Source: Paractinoplanes tereljensis | GTDB taxonomy: Bacteria > Actinomycetota > Actinomycetes > Mycobacteriales > Micromonosporaceae | Assembly: GCF_016862435.1 (NCBI RefSeq) | Contig: NZ_BOMY01000002.1 | Span: 434,001-498,000 of the forward strand | Length of the DNA stretch: 64,000 bases | Direction of reading: 5' to 3' | Shown here: one piece after another, positions 35,706 through 44,076 of the stretch | Numbering within the stretch: the stretch's first letter is position 1 | Layout: the number at the start of each line of letters is the position of its first letter | Notes under the pieces: model-generated | What the model was told of the DNA's origin: nothing | Databases searched by the model: none | Seen by the model: the letters and a program-made list of their open reading frames with translations, nothing else | Program-made: the position numbers and the translations under genes

Positions 35706-38285
35706 ATGACGGAGTCTCTCCCGGTCGCGACGGACAATGCCGCCGCGGCCCAGGACCTGACGCTCGGCGTCGAGGAAGAGCTGCACGTCGTCGACCTGGC
35801 CACCCGCGAGCTCGTGCCGCGCGCTCCCGAGGTGCTGGCCCGGCTCGACCCCGAGCACTTCTCGGCCGAGCTGCACCGGTCGGTGGTGGAGACGAACACC
35901 CCGGTGGCCTCGACGCTTGACGACCTGCGGGACGGCATCGTCGAACGGCGGCGGGCCGCGATCGCGGTCGCCGAGTCCCTCGGGCTGGGGCTGGCCGCCA
36001 CCGGCACGGTCCCGCTTGTCGACCTGGAGTCACTCCCCGTGACCCCCACGTCGCGTTACCGGCGGATGCTCGACGACTACCAGCTGCTCGCCCGGGAACA
36101 GCTGATCTGCGGCGCCCAGGTGCACGTCGGCGTCCCCGACCGGGACGAGGCGGTGGCGGTGGCCCAGCGGGTCGCCCCGGTGCTGCCGGTGCTGCTTGCC
36201 ATCTCGGCCAGCTCGCCGTACTGGATGGGTGAGGACTCCGGTTACGCGAGCACCCGGTCGCTGGTGTGGATGCGCTGGCCGACCGCCGGCGACCCGGGCG
36301 TGCTGCACTCGGCCGCCGAGCACGACGCCCTGGTCGAGGACCTGATCGCGTCGGGCACCATCACCGACCCCAAGATGGTCTATTTCGACGTACGCCCGTC
36401 GGCCCACCTGCCGACCGTGGAGCTGCGGGTCACCGACTCCTCCCCCGACGCCGACACCGTGGTGCTGCTGGCCGGGCTGTTCCGGGGCCTGGTGCTGCGG
36501 GCCCGCGACGAGCACCGGGCCGGGCGTCCGCTGCCGCCCAGCCGCCCGCCGCTGCAGCGGGCCGCGATGTGGCGGGCCGCCCGCTCCGGCCTCGAGGGCG
36601 ACCTGCTCGACCTGCCCCGCTCGCCGTCCCCGGTTCCGGCCGCGGCCGCCGTCGAGCGCCTGGTCGGCGAGCTGCGCCCGCAGCTGGAGGAACTGGGCGA
36701 CTGGGAGCAGGTCTTCGACCTGTCGGTGCGGGCGCTCAGCCGGGGCAGCTCGGCCGCCCGCCAGCGCCGCGCGATGGCCCGGCGCGGCCGCATCTCCGAC
36801 GTGGTCGACCTGGTGGTCGCGGACACTCGGGGCGGCGCCACCGGCATCGGTCCGGAGGGCCAGTCGGTGCCGGCCGGCCTCGTTCCGTACGCGACGATCG
36901 GCGACGAGGCGTTCCCGGGCGGGGACGTCGCCACGCCGTACACCGGGATCTTCAATGTTTTGAGTGCTCTTGGCTCGGCCGGCCTGCGCCGCCGCGAGGA
37001 CGCCCGGGACGACGAGCAGCGCGCCCGGGGCATCACGTTCAGCGTGGCCGGCGAGGCCGCGACCAGGCTGTTCCCGTTCGACCTGGTGCCGCGGATCGTG
37101 CCGGCCGACGACTGGACCAAGCTGAGCGCGGGGCTGGTGCAGCGGGTCCGCGCACTCGACCGGTTCGTCACCGACGTGTACGGCGAGCGCGCCGTGGTCC
37201 ACGACGGCATCGTGCCGGAATGGGTGATCGACGGCTCGCCGGAGCTGCGGCCCAGCGGCGCTCTGGTCGCCCACGAGGGCGTGCGCGCCCAGGTGGCCGG
37301 GGTCGACCTGGTGCGGGACGTGGACGGCGACTGGTGCGTGCTGGAGGACAACCTGCGGGTGCCGTCCGGCATCGCGTACGCCATGCAGAACCGCCGGCTC
37401 ACCGAGAGCGTGCTGCCCGAACTGCCCTTCCCGGCGGACCTGCTCTCGGTCGAGGGCACACCGCAGCTGCTGTTGACGGCGCTGCGCGACGCGGCCCGGC
37501 CGGCGGCCGGCGACAACCCGGCGATCGTGGTGCTCAGCCAGGGGCCGGACGACTCGGCCTGGTTCGAGCACCGGATGCTGGCCGAGGAGATGGGCGTGCC
37601 GGTGGTGCGCAGCACCGAGCTGTTCGTCGAGGGCACCCGGGTCTTCCGGCTGCGCAACGGCAAGCGGTACCCGGTCGACGTGATCTACCTGCGGATGGGT
37701 GAGGACAGCCTGGTGCACTCGCCGGGCGCGGACGGCATGCCGCTCGGCCCGAGCCTGATCGCCGCGCTGCACGCGGACACCGTCACGCTGGCCAACGCGC
37801 TGGGCAACGGCATCGGCGACGACAAGGCCGTGTACGCGTACGTGCCCAAGCTGATCGAGTACTACCTGGGTGAGAAGCCGCTGCTCGCGGACGTGCCGAC
37901 CTACCTGTGCGGGATCCGGGACCAGCGCGAGGAGGTCCTCGGCCGGCTCGACGAACTGGTCTGCAAGCCGGTCGACGGGTACGGCGGCGACCGGATCGTG
38001 ATCGGCCCGCACGCCTCGTCCGAGGAGCTCGCCGCGGTGCGCCGGCAGATCGTGACCGCGCCGCACCGCTGGGTCGCGCAGGAGGTCGTCGGCCTGTCCA
38101 CCAGCCCGGTCTTCGACGGTCACCAGCTCGCGGCCCGGCACGTGGACCTGCGCGCCTTCGTCTTCAGCGGCACCGCGTCGGTGGTGGCCCCGGCCGCGCT
38201 GACCCGGGTCGCCCCGGCCGGCAGCATGATCGTCAACTCCTCCCGTGGGGGTGGTTCGAAGGACACCTGGCTGCTCGGGGCGTAA
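35706..38285 (+). CDS. Fused GCS2 carboxylate-amine ligase / circularly permuted ATP-grasp ligase
   Basis: 859 residues. Residues ~18-375 match the YbdK/GCS2 carboxylate-amine ligase family (LGVEEELHVVDLATREL, YWMGEDSGYASTRS, then HLPTVELRVTDSSPD), which makes gamma-glutamyl-type bonds. Residues ~395-859 match the circularly permuted type-2 ATP-grasp family (FSVAGEAATRLFPFDLVPRI, CVLEDNLRVPSGIAYAMQNR, YGGDRIVIGPHAS). Both halves use ATP to join a carboxylate to an amine, so the protein could build a short peptide in two steps. It leads an operon with an amidotransferase and an S9 peptidase. The product is unknown. ATG at 35706. Confidence 0.92.
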   Translation: MTESLPVATDNAAAAQDLTLGVEEELHVVDLATRELVPRAPEVLARLDPEHFSAELHRSVVETNTPVASTLDDLRDGIVERRRAAIAVAESLGLGLAATGTVPLVDLESLPVTPTSRYRRMLDDYQLLAREQLICGAQVHVGVPDRDEAVAVAQRVAPVLPVLLAISASSPYWMGEDSGYASTRSLVWMRWPTAGDPGVLHSAAEHDALVEDLIASGTITDPKMVYFDVRPSAHLPTVELRVTDSSPDADTVVLLAGLFRGLVLRARDEHRAGRPLPPSRPPLQRAAMWRAARSGLEGDLLDLPRSPSPVPAAAAVERLVGELRPQLEELGDWEQVFDLSVRALSRGSSAARQRRAMARRGRISDVVDLVVADTRGGATGIGPEGQSVPAGLVPYATIGDEAFPGGDVATPYTGIFNVLSALGSAGLRRREDARDDEQRARGITFSVAGEAATRLFPFDLVPRIVPADDWTKLSAGLVQRVRALDRFVTDVYGERAVVHDGIVPEWVIDGSPELRPSGALVAHEGVRAQVAGVDLVRDVDGDWCVLEDNLRVPSGIAYAMQNRRLTESVLPELPFPADLLSVEGTPQLLLTALRDAARPAAGDNPAIVVLSQGPDDSAWFEHRMLAEEMGVPVVRSTELFVEGTRVFRLRNGKRYPVDVIYLRMGEDSLVHSPGADGMPLGPSLIAALHADTVTLANALGNGIGDDKAVYAYVPKLIEYYLGEKPLLADVPTYLCGIRDQREEVLGRLDELVCKPVDGYGGDRIVIGPHASSEELAAVRRQIVTAPHRWVAQEVVGLSTSPVFDGHQLAARHVDLRAFVFSGTASVVAPAALTRVAPAGSMIVNSSRGGGSKDTWLLGA

Positions 38286-38320
38286 CAGGCTGGAAATCGA
38301 CTGGGAGGAGATTGGCACCG

Positions 38321-40093
38321 ATGTGCGGGATCGCCGGTGAAATTCGGTACGACGGAAACGCCGCGGACGAGGGGGCGATCCGGCGGATGCTGCCGTGCCT
38401 CGAGTCGCGCGGCCCGGACGGCGAGGGACTCTTCCGCCGCGGACCGGTCGCGTTCGGCCACCGCCGCCTGAAGATCATCGACCTCTCCGAGGCCGGCGGG
38501 CAGCCGATGACCGATGACGAGCTCGGGCTCACCCTGGTCTTCAACGGCTGCATCTACAACTACCAACAGCTGCGGACCGAACTTCAGGGGTACGGCTACC
38601 GGTTCTTCTCCACCTCCGACACCGAGGTGATCATCAAGGCGTACCACCGGTGGGGCTCGTCCTGCGTACGCCGCTTCCTGGGCATGTTTGCCTTTGCGAT
38701 TTTGAATCATGAGACCGGCGAAGTCATGCTGGCCCGGGACCGGCTCGGCATCAAGCCGATGTACCTTGCAGATTTTAAAAAAGGGCTGCGTTTTGCCTCC
38801 ACGCTGCCGGCGCTGCTCGCGGCCGGGGACGTCGACAAGTCGATCGACAAGGTCGCGCTGCAGCACTACATGACGTTCCACTCGGTCGTGCCGGCGCCGC
38901 GGACGATCGTCGCCGGGGTCCGCAAGCTGCCGCCCGCCACCGTCCGGATGATCAGCCGGGACGGCTCCTGGACCGACGAGGTCTACTGGGAGGCGTCGCA
39001 CACCCGGCGCACCGACGTGGCCGCCGACGAGTGGCCCGCGCTCATCCACGAGAAGCTCGCGCTCGCCGTGGAGCGGCGGATGGTCGCCGACGTGCCGGTC
39101 GGCGTGCTGCTGTCCGGCGGCATCGACTCCAGTTACATCGTGGCGCTGCTGGCCGAGCAGGGTCAGCGCGGCCTCACCACGTTCAGCATCGGGTTCGAGG
39201 CGGCCGGTGGGGAGAGCGGCGACGAGTTCGCCTACTCCGACATCGTGGCCAAGCAGTTCGACACCGTGCACCACCAGATCCGGATCGGCCGGGACCGCTT
39301 CCTGCCGGCCGTCGACCGGACGGTGGCCGCGATGAGCGAGCCGATGGTTTCGCACGACTGCATCGCCTTCAACCTTTTGAGCGAAGACGTGTCAAAGTCG
39401 GTGAAAGTTGTACAGTCGGGTCAGGGAGCGGACGAGATCCTCGCCGGCTACAGCTGGTACCCGCCGCTCGCCCACGTGCCATATTCCGAGGCGGTCGACG
39501 CGTACGCCCAGGAGTTCTTCGACCGCCCGCACGCCGAGCTTGCGCAGCAGCTCAGCCCCGACTGGCTGATTGACGACGACGTCAGTCGCGAGTTCGTGGC
39601 GGCGAGCTTCGGCCGGCCCGGCGCCGAGACCGCGGTTGACGCAGCGCTGCGTCTCGACTCCAACGTGATGCTCGTCGACGACCCGGTCAAACGGGTCGAC
39701 AACATGACCATGGCGTGGGGGCTGGAAGCTCGCGTACCTTTCCTGGATCACGAGCTGGTGGAGTTGGCCGCGGCCTGCCCGCCCGAACTCAAGCTGGCTC
39801 ATGGTGGCAAGGGGGTACTGAAGGAGGCGGCCCGCGGGGTCGTGCCCGACGAGGTGATCGACCGGACCAAGGGATATTTCCCGGTTCCCGGCATCCGGCA
39901 CCTCGAAGGACCGATGCTCGACAAGGTCCGCGACGCGCTGCACGCGCAGGCCGCGCGGGACCGGGGTCTCTTCCGCCCGGAGTACGTGGAACGGCTGCTC
40001 GCCGATCCGAACACGCCGCGCACGACGCTCGGCGCCAACCAGCTATGGCAGCTGGCTCTGTTGGAGATGTGGTTGCAGGACAAAGGCATCTGA
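38321..40093 (+). CDS. Asparagine-synthetase-type glutamine amidotransferase (NAGGN-amidotransferase-like)
   Basis: 590 residues. N-terminal Ntn glutaminase domain with the catalytic Cys2 (MCGIAGEIRYDG) and an ATP-pyrophosphatase domain with the SGGIDSS loop. This is the AsnB architecture, and it is similar to enzymes annotated as N-acetylglutaminylglutamine amidotransferases: it transfers ammonia from glutamine to an activated carboxylate, giving an amide. A long frame runs upstream into the ligase gene, but the ATG at 38321 is fixed by the required Cys2. The neighbour makes peptide bonds, so the substrate is probably its product. The gap to the ligase gene is 35 nt. Confidence 0.93.
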   Translation: MCGIAGEIRYDGNAADEGAIRRMLPCLESRGPDGEGLFRRGPVAFGHRRLKIIDLSEAGGQPMTDDELGLTLVFNGCIYNYQQLRTELQGYGYRFFSTSDTEVIIKAYHRWGSSCVRRFLGMFAFAILNHETGEVMLARDRLGIKPMYLADFKKGLRFASTLPALLAAGDVDKSIDKVALQHYMTFHSVVPAPRTIVAGVRKLPPATVRMISRDGSWTDEVYWEASHTRRTDVAADEWPALIHEKLALAVERRMVADVPVGVLLSGGIDSSYIVALLAEQGQRGLTTFSIGFEAAGGESGDEFAYSDIVAKQFDTVHHQIRIGRDRFLPAVDRTVAAMSEPMVSHDCIAFNLLSEDVSKSVKVVQSGQGADEILAGYSWYPPLAHVPYSEAVDAYAQEFFDRPHAELAQQLSPDWLIDDDVSREFVAASFGRPGAETAVDAALRLDSNVMLVDDPVKRVDNMTMAWGLEARVPFLDHELVELAAACPPELKLAHGGKGVLKEAARGVVPDEVIDRTKGYFPVPGIRHLEGPMLDKVRDALHAQAARDRGLFRPEYVERLLADPNTPRTTLGANQLWQLALLEMWLQDKGI

Positions 40094-40103
40094 GGGGGAT
40101 TTA

Positions 40104-41861
40104 GTGACCGGACAGCTCGGCCGGATCGACGTCACCGTACTTCCGGTGAGCTGGACGAAACCCCTACCGCCCGAGGCCGGTGGCAGCTGGTCACCGGCGC
40201 TCTCGCCGGACGGCGAGCACTGCGCCTACATCTCCGACCGCGGCGGCCGCCCCCAGGTCTGGGTGCAGCCGGTCGGCGCCGAACTCGCGTTCGGAGTCGA
40301 CACCGGGCCCGAGCCGGTGACCGCCGTGCACTGGTCCACCGGAGGCGGCTGGCTGGCCTGCCAGCTCGCCCCCGGCGGCGGACCCCGGCACGAGCTGTGG
40401 CTGGTGCGGCCGGACGGCTCGGAACTGCACCAGGTGGCCGGCTTCGGCACCGACGACGCCGACAACGTGCGCTGGCTGCCCGGCCGGTCACTGCTGGCGG
40501 TCACCGAGAACCTGAACACCGGCCTGCTGATCGACCCGGTGCACAACACCCGCTCGGTCGTCGCCAAGGGTTCGCTGACCGCGTTGCTGGACGTGTCGGC
40601 GACGCACGCCCTGCTGCGGATCGGCCCGCGCGGCGACCGCCAGATCGTCACCCGCGACCTGACCACCGGCGCCGACACCATGGTGGCGCTGGGCGAGCAG
40701 GCAATCTTCGCGGCCGACGGCACCATCTACGCCCGCTCCGAGGCCGGCGAGTTCCCGGCCCTGATCCGGGTCACCCCCGACGGCGGCGTGACGGTCGTCG
40801 CGGCCGCCGCCCGCGCCGAGGTGGAGGCGTTCACGCTGACCGCCGACGCGTCCGCCGCTGCGGTGCTGTGGAACGTGCGCGGCGGCGAGTCCGAGGTCGA
40901 GATCATCGACCTGCGCGACGGCACCCGGCGCCGGGTGGAACCGCTGCCCGGCGCGGTGGTCTCCGAGCTGTCCTGGAGCTTCGACGGGTCCGGGCTGGTC
41001 TTCACCGCCGAGGGGCCGGGCCGGCCGCACGGCGTCTGGGTGCACTCCGGCGACGAGGTGCACGCGGTTTCGGCCGCCCAGCCCGCGCCCGGATCGGTGC
41101 AGCCGACGCTGGAGGTCTTCGAAGCGCACGACGGACTCGAGCTCAGCGGGTGGCTGTTCCGGCCGGCCGGCGACGGCCCGCACCCCACGGTGCTGTGGTT
41201 CCACGGCGGCCCCGAGGCCCAGGAGCGGCCGGGCCACTCGCCGCTGTTCCAGTCGCTTGTCGACCTCGGTATCGCGGTCTTCGCGCCGAACGTGCGGGGT
41301 TCGTCGGGCTTCGGCAAGAGCTTCGTCAACGCCGACAACGGGGTGCTGCGCTACGCCGGCATCGAGGACGTGCGGTCGTGCGTGCGGCACCTGGTTGCTT
41401 CGGGGGTTTCGGACGAGTCGCGGATCGGCATCATGGGCCGGTCGTACGGCGGCTTCCTGACCCTGGCCGCGCTGACCCGCTTCCCCGACCTGTTCGCGGT
41501 CGGCATCGACGTCTGCGGCATGTCAAACTTTTCCACGTTTTATCAGCACACTGAGCCATGGATCGCGGCGGCAGCCATCTCCAAGTACGGCGATCCGGCC
41601 GCGGACGCCGCCCTGCTGGCCGACCTCTCCCCCATGACCCGCATCGACCGGCTGCGCGCCCCGCTGATGGTGGTGCACGGCGAGAACGACTCCAACGTGC
41701 CGGTGATCGAAGCCGAGCAGGTGGTGGCCGCCCTGGCCGAGCGCGGCATCCCACACCGCTACCTGCTGTTCCCCAACGAGGGCCACCAGCTCCTGCACAG
41801 CACGTCCCGAGCCACCTACCTGCACGAAACCCTCAGCTGGCTCAGCAAGCACCTGCGGTGA
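40104..41861 (+). CDS. S9-family prolyl-oligopeptidase-type peptidase
   Basis: 585 residues. An N-terminal seven-bladed beta-propeller-like region is followed by an alpha/beta-hydrolase domain. The triad is Ser in GRSYGGFLTL, Asp in HGENDSNVP and His in FPNEGHQLL. It cleaves short peptides, and in this operon it probably trims or degrades the peptide made by the ligase and amidotransferase. No signal peptide is present, so it is cytoplasmic. GTG at 40104 lies 10 nt after the amidotransferase stop, preceded by GAGGGGG. A comparable grouping of an amidotransferase, a peptide ligase and a peptidase is known for NAGGN osmolyte clusters in Gram-negatives. Confidence 0.93.
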   Translation: MTGQLGRIDVTVLPVSWTKPLPPEAGGSWSPALSPDGEHCAYISDRGGRPQVWVQPVGAELAFGVDTGPEPVTAVHWSTGGGWLACQLAPGGGPRHELWLVRPDGSELHQVAGFGTDDADNVRWLPGRSLLAVTENLNTGLLIDPVHNTRSVVAKGSLTALLDVSATHALLRIGPRGDRQIVTRDLTTGADTMVALGEQAIFAADGTIYARSEAGEFPALIRVTPDGGVTVVAAAARAEVEAFTLTADASAAAVLWNVRGGESEVEIIDLRDGTRRRVEPLPGAVVSELSWSFDGSGLVFTAEGPGRPHGVWVHSGDEVHAVSAAQPAPGSVQPTLEVFEAHDGLELSGWLFRPAGDGPHPTVLWFHGGPEAQERPGHSPLFQSLVDLGIAVFAPNVRGSSGFGKSFVNADNGVLRYAGIEDVRSCVRHLVASGVSDESRIGIMGRSYGGFLTLAALTRFPDLFAVGIDVCGMSNFSTFYQHTEPWIAAAAISKYGDPAADAALLADLSPMTRIDRLRAPLMVVHGENDSNVPVIEAEQVVAALAERGIPHRYLLFPNEGHQLLHSTSRATYLHETLSWLSKHLR

Positions 41862-41888
41862 TCGCACAACGCACCACAGGCTGCGTGT

Positions 41889-41904
41889 TCGAACATTTGT
41901 TCTA
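41889..41904. promoter_or_regulatory. SOS-box-like LexA site upstream of the Panacea-Fic operon
   Basis: TCGAACATTTGTTCTA matches the actinobacterial LexA consensus TCGAACNNNNGTTCGA at 11 of 12 defined positions. It lies 115 nt upstream of the toxin-antitoxin start. A TAGCCT -10-like element at 41987-41992 is the likely promoter, which leaves the box somewhat distant. Confidence 0.5.
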
Positions 41905-42019
41905 TGCACCCATGGGGCCGCACCTGTAGAATTCGAGGTCAAGCGACACGCCCAGTCGGCTCCCTGCGCACTTGGGCCGGTGCCGCTAGCCTCGCGACAA
42001 GCGTGAGAGGGGGTGCCAA

Positions 42020-42610
42020 TTGGGTTCCGTGCATGACGTTGCCGCAGCAGTGATAGAGCGCGTCGGCAGCATCACAGCGATGAAGCTCGAGAAACTCGTG
42101 TACTACTGCCAGGGTTGGCATCTAGCCCGACACGGTGTGCCGCTCTTTGACGACGCCATCGAAGCATGGCGGCAAGGCCCTGTGGTTCCAGCGCTTTATC
42201 GCCAGCACCGCAAGCAGTACACCGTCTCGGCCTGGCCCGCCGGGAACTCCACGCAGCTGACACCCGCACAGCGCGAGACCGTCGACTGGGTCTCAGCCGA
42301 ATATGGCAAGTTCTCCGCCATCGAGCTCTCCCGCATGACCCACAGCGAATTGCCCTGGCGCGTCGCCCGCGGAGCCCTTCCCGAGTCTGAACCATCGTCA
42401 ACTCAACTGAGCGCCGAGATCATGCGGACCTATTACGCACGCCAACTGGCAGACCCCGAGACTGCCGTTGCTCTCGCCACGGCCAACGCCGCGCTGGAGG
42501 GCGTCGAGTTCGATGACGATTGGCAGGATCGCCTGCGTGACGTGGCATCCGGCCTGGTCTCCGCCGACGATCTCGTGGCCGAGGAAATAGCACGGATAAC
42601 CGGTGGATGA
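42020..42610 (+). CDS. Panacea-domain antitoxin (SocA/DUF4065-like)
   Basis: 196 residues with the Panacea signature: MKLEKLVYYCQGWHLARHG, then FDDAIEAWRQGPVVPALY and GKFSAIELSRMTHSELPW. Panacea domains are modular antitoxins that neutralise unrelated toxins and were first seen as SocA and GepA. Here the partner is the Fic protein whose GTG start overlaps the end of this gene by 8 nt. Start TTG at 42020 follows GAGAGGGGG; GTG at 42029 is an alternative. Base composition is visibly less GC-rich than the flanking S9 and LysR genes, suggesting transfer. Confidence 0.9.
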   Translation: MGSVHDVAAAVIERVGSITAMKLEKLVYYCQGWHLARHGVPLFDDAIEAWRQGPVVPALYRQHRKQYTVSAWPAGNSTQLTPAQRETVDWVSAEYGKFSAIELSRMTHSELPWRVARGALPESEPSSTQLSAEIMRTYYARQLADPETAVALATANAALEGVEFDDDWQDRLRDVASGLVSADDLVAEEIARITGG

Positions 42611-43184
42611 TCCATACACGCAACCAGACTCCGATTGCCTGATCAACAAACTCGGCCTCGCTGACGCAAACGCGCTGGCTGAGGCCGAGTTTCGCATCGT
42701 CTCGATCCGCGACGTCCAGGCCGCACGCGCGTCCATACCCGGCGACTTCAGCCTCAGCCATTTGCAAGATTTCCATCGCTTCTTGTTCCAGGACGTTTAC
42801 TCGTGGGCCGGCCGCACTCGGACCGTCGACATCAGCAAACCTGGTGCCTACTTCTGCCACTGGCGCTTTGTGGATGACGAGGTCGGTTCGGTTCTGGCCG
42901 AACTCGCCACCGAGGGCTATCTGGTCGGCCTCCATCGAGAGGCCTTCCTCTCCAGCCTCGCCCACTTCTATGGAGAACTGAATACGAGGCACCCCTTCCG
43001 CGAGGGGAACGGCCGCACGCTCCGCGCCTTCCTGCGGCAGCTGAGCGCTGCGGCCGGTTTCCAACTCGACTGGTCGGAACTCAGCAAGGCCGAAAACATC
43101 GAGGCATGCCGAATTCACCTCAATACCACTGACACCACGATGTTGAAGCGGGTCCTGACCCCGGTGGTACGGCGTATCAATTGA
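42603..43184 (+). CDS. Fic-family protein, probable AMP-transferase toxin
   Basis: 193 residues. The Fic core motif HPFREGNGRTLR (H130 catalytic) is intact, with the expected preceding FQDVYSWAGRTRTVDISKPG flap region. Fic toxins transfer AMP (or another phosphate-containing group) to a target protein side chain; known targets include gyrase and topoisomerase IV, but the target here is unknown. I could not see the (S/T)xxxE(G/N) inhibitory helix usual in self-inhibited Fics or their small antitoxins, consistent with control by the Panacea protein instead. GTG start at 42603 overlaps the antitoxin gene. Codon use is less GC-biased than in the flanking genes. Confidence 0.92.
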   Translation: MDDPYTQPDSDCLINKLGLADANALAEAEFRIVSIRDVQAARASIPGDFSLSHLQDFHRFLFQDVYSWAGRTRTVDISKPGAYFCHWRFVDDEVGSVLAELATEGYLVGLHREAFLSSLAHFYGELNTRHPFREGNGRTLRAFLRQLSAAAGFQLDWSELSKAENIEACRIHLNTTDTTMLKRVLTPVVRRIN

Positions 43185-43557
43185 CCGGCACAAAGTCACT
43201 TACCGCGCGGCAACTCAACCGGGCCACTCTCGCTCGGCAGTTCCTGCTGGAGCGGGCGGACGTCAAGCCCCTGATGGCGATCGAGCACCTCGGCGGCATG
43301 CACAACCTGTTGCTGTCGCACAAGGACCGCACTCGTTTCATCCCGTCGCCGAGGCGGGTTCCGCTGCCCCCGGGAAACGGCGCCACCACGGGCACCTACC
43401 TGCTCGACGGCGTCTGCAGGGCACCTGGCGCCTGCGCGACGGCACCCTGCACATCGAACCGTTCATCCCGCCCGCCGACCCGGCCCCACTGCTGGCCGAG
43501 GCGTCCCGCCTGGCGTCGTTTCTCGGCGGAGCAACTCCTCGGCTTCACCCCACGTGA
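43181..43557 (+). pseudogene. Remnant of a winged-helix DNA-binding-domain protein (AlkX-like)
   Basis: The first ~45 codons (LNRATLARQFLLERADVKPL) match the N-terminus of the ~350-residue winged-helix DNA-binding-domain family. They join directly to sequence from the C-terminal end (HNLLLSHKDRTRF...GTYLLDGV), so about 250 codons are missing. After GTC at about 43413 a base is lost; the next frame continues with QGTWRLRDGTLHIEPF and ends at TGA 43555-43557. The gene has therefore suffered an internal deletion and a frameshift. It lies right behind the Fic gene, with its TTG inside the Fic stop, and overlaps the convergent HAD gene. Confidence 0.8.
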
Positions 43558-44008
43558 GCGTGTGCCGCACCCAGGCGGGTGGCGGTGTCCGCTGTGGCCC
43601 GAAGAGGTAGCGGTGCTCCACGATCCCGCGCAGCGCCGCGTGCACGTCGAGCTTGTCGTCCACGAAGTGGGTGATCCCCAGCTCGGCACAGTGGATGGCC
43701 TTGTCCGGCCGGGCGCGACAGAACCGCACGTTGTCGCGGGGTATCCCGGTCCGGCCGAAGAAGTCGTGATGGTCGAGCCATTGCCGGGTATGTCGCTGGA
43801 CCCGCTCGCCGCACTTGGAGACCAGCCACACCTGCTCGAACCGCGGCACCAGCCGCGCCAGCGCCTCGAACGCCCCGGGAACGGCCGGCGTGGCCAGCAT
43901 CTTCGCCGGGTCGCCGCTGAAGAACTGGGTGTCGCCGCCACCCGGCGCACTGCCACCGATGATGACCCGGCCGATGTCGACGCCGAGCCGCATGCTCTGT
44001 GTATTCAT
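43463..44008 (-). CDS. HAD-superfamily hydrolase-like protein with atypical motif I
   Basis: 181 residues. HAD motifs: motif I is GVDIGRVI, motif II is VSKCG, a Lys lies in RPDKAIH and motif IV is THFVDDKLD. The second Asp of the usual DxD is a Gly, so phosphatase action of the standard type is doubtful; some HAD subfamilies with other chemistries also lack it. The 3' end crosses the winged-helix remnant, and the last ~30 residues (rich in Gly/Pro/Arg) may be read-through into former foreign coding sequence. ATG at 44008. It is divergent from the LysR gene across 68 bp. Confidence 0.8.
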   Translation of the reverse strand: MNTQSMRLGVDIGRVIIGGSAPGGGDTQFFSGDPAKMLATPAVPGAFEALARLVPRFEQVWLVSKCGERVQRHTRQWLDHHDFFGRTGIPRDNVRFCRARPDKAIHCAELGITHFVDDKLDVHAALRGIVEHRYLFGPQRTPPPAWVRHTLTWGEAEELLRRETTPGGTPRPAVGPGRRAG

Positions 44009-44076
44009 GACCTCAGCCTGCGGCCAGGCGGTCTATACCGGAACTAGCGTTGTCCCCGCAGCTATAGTCCCGGGTT

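Noticed and set aside
36030..38318. 762-codon open frame opposite the ligase fusion
   Set aside because: Shadow frame of a gene with clear GCS2 and ATP-grasp motifs.
41862..42019. Possible small RNA between the S9 peptidase and Panacea genes
   Set aside because: No stable hairpin followed by a T-run; the LexA-like site and promoter elements explain the gap better.
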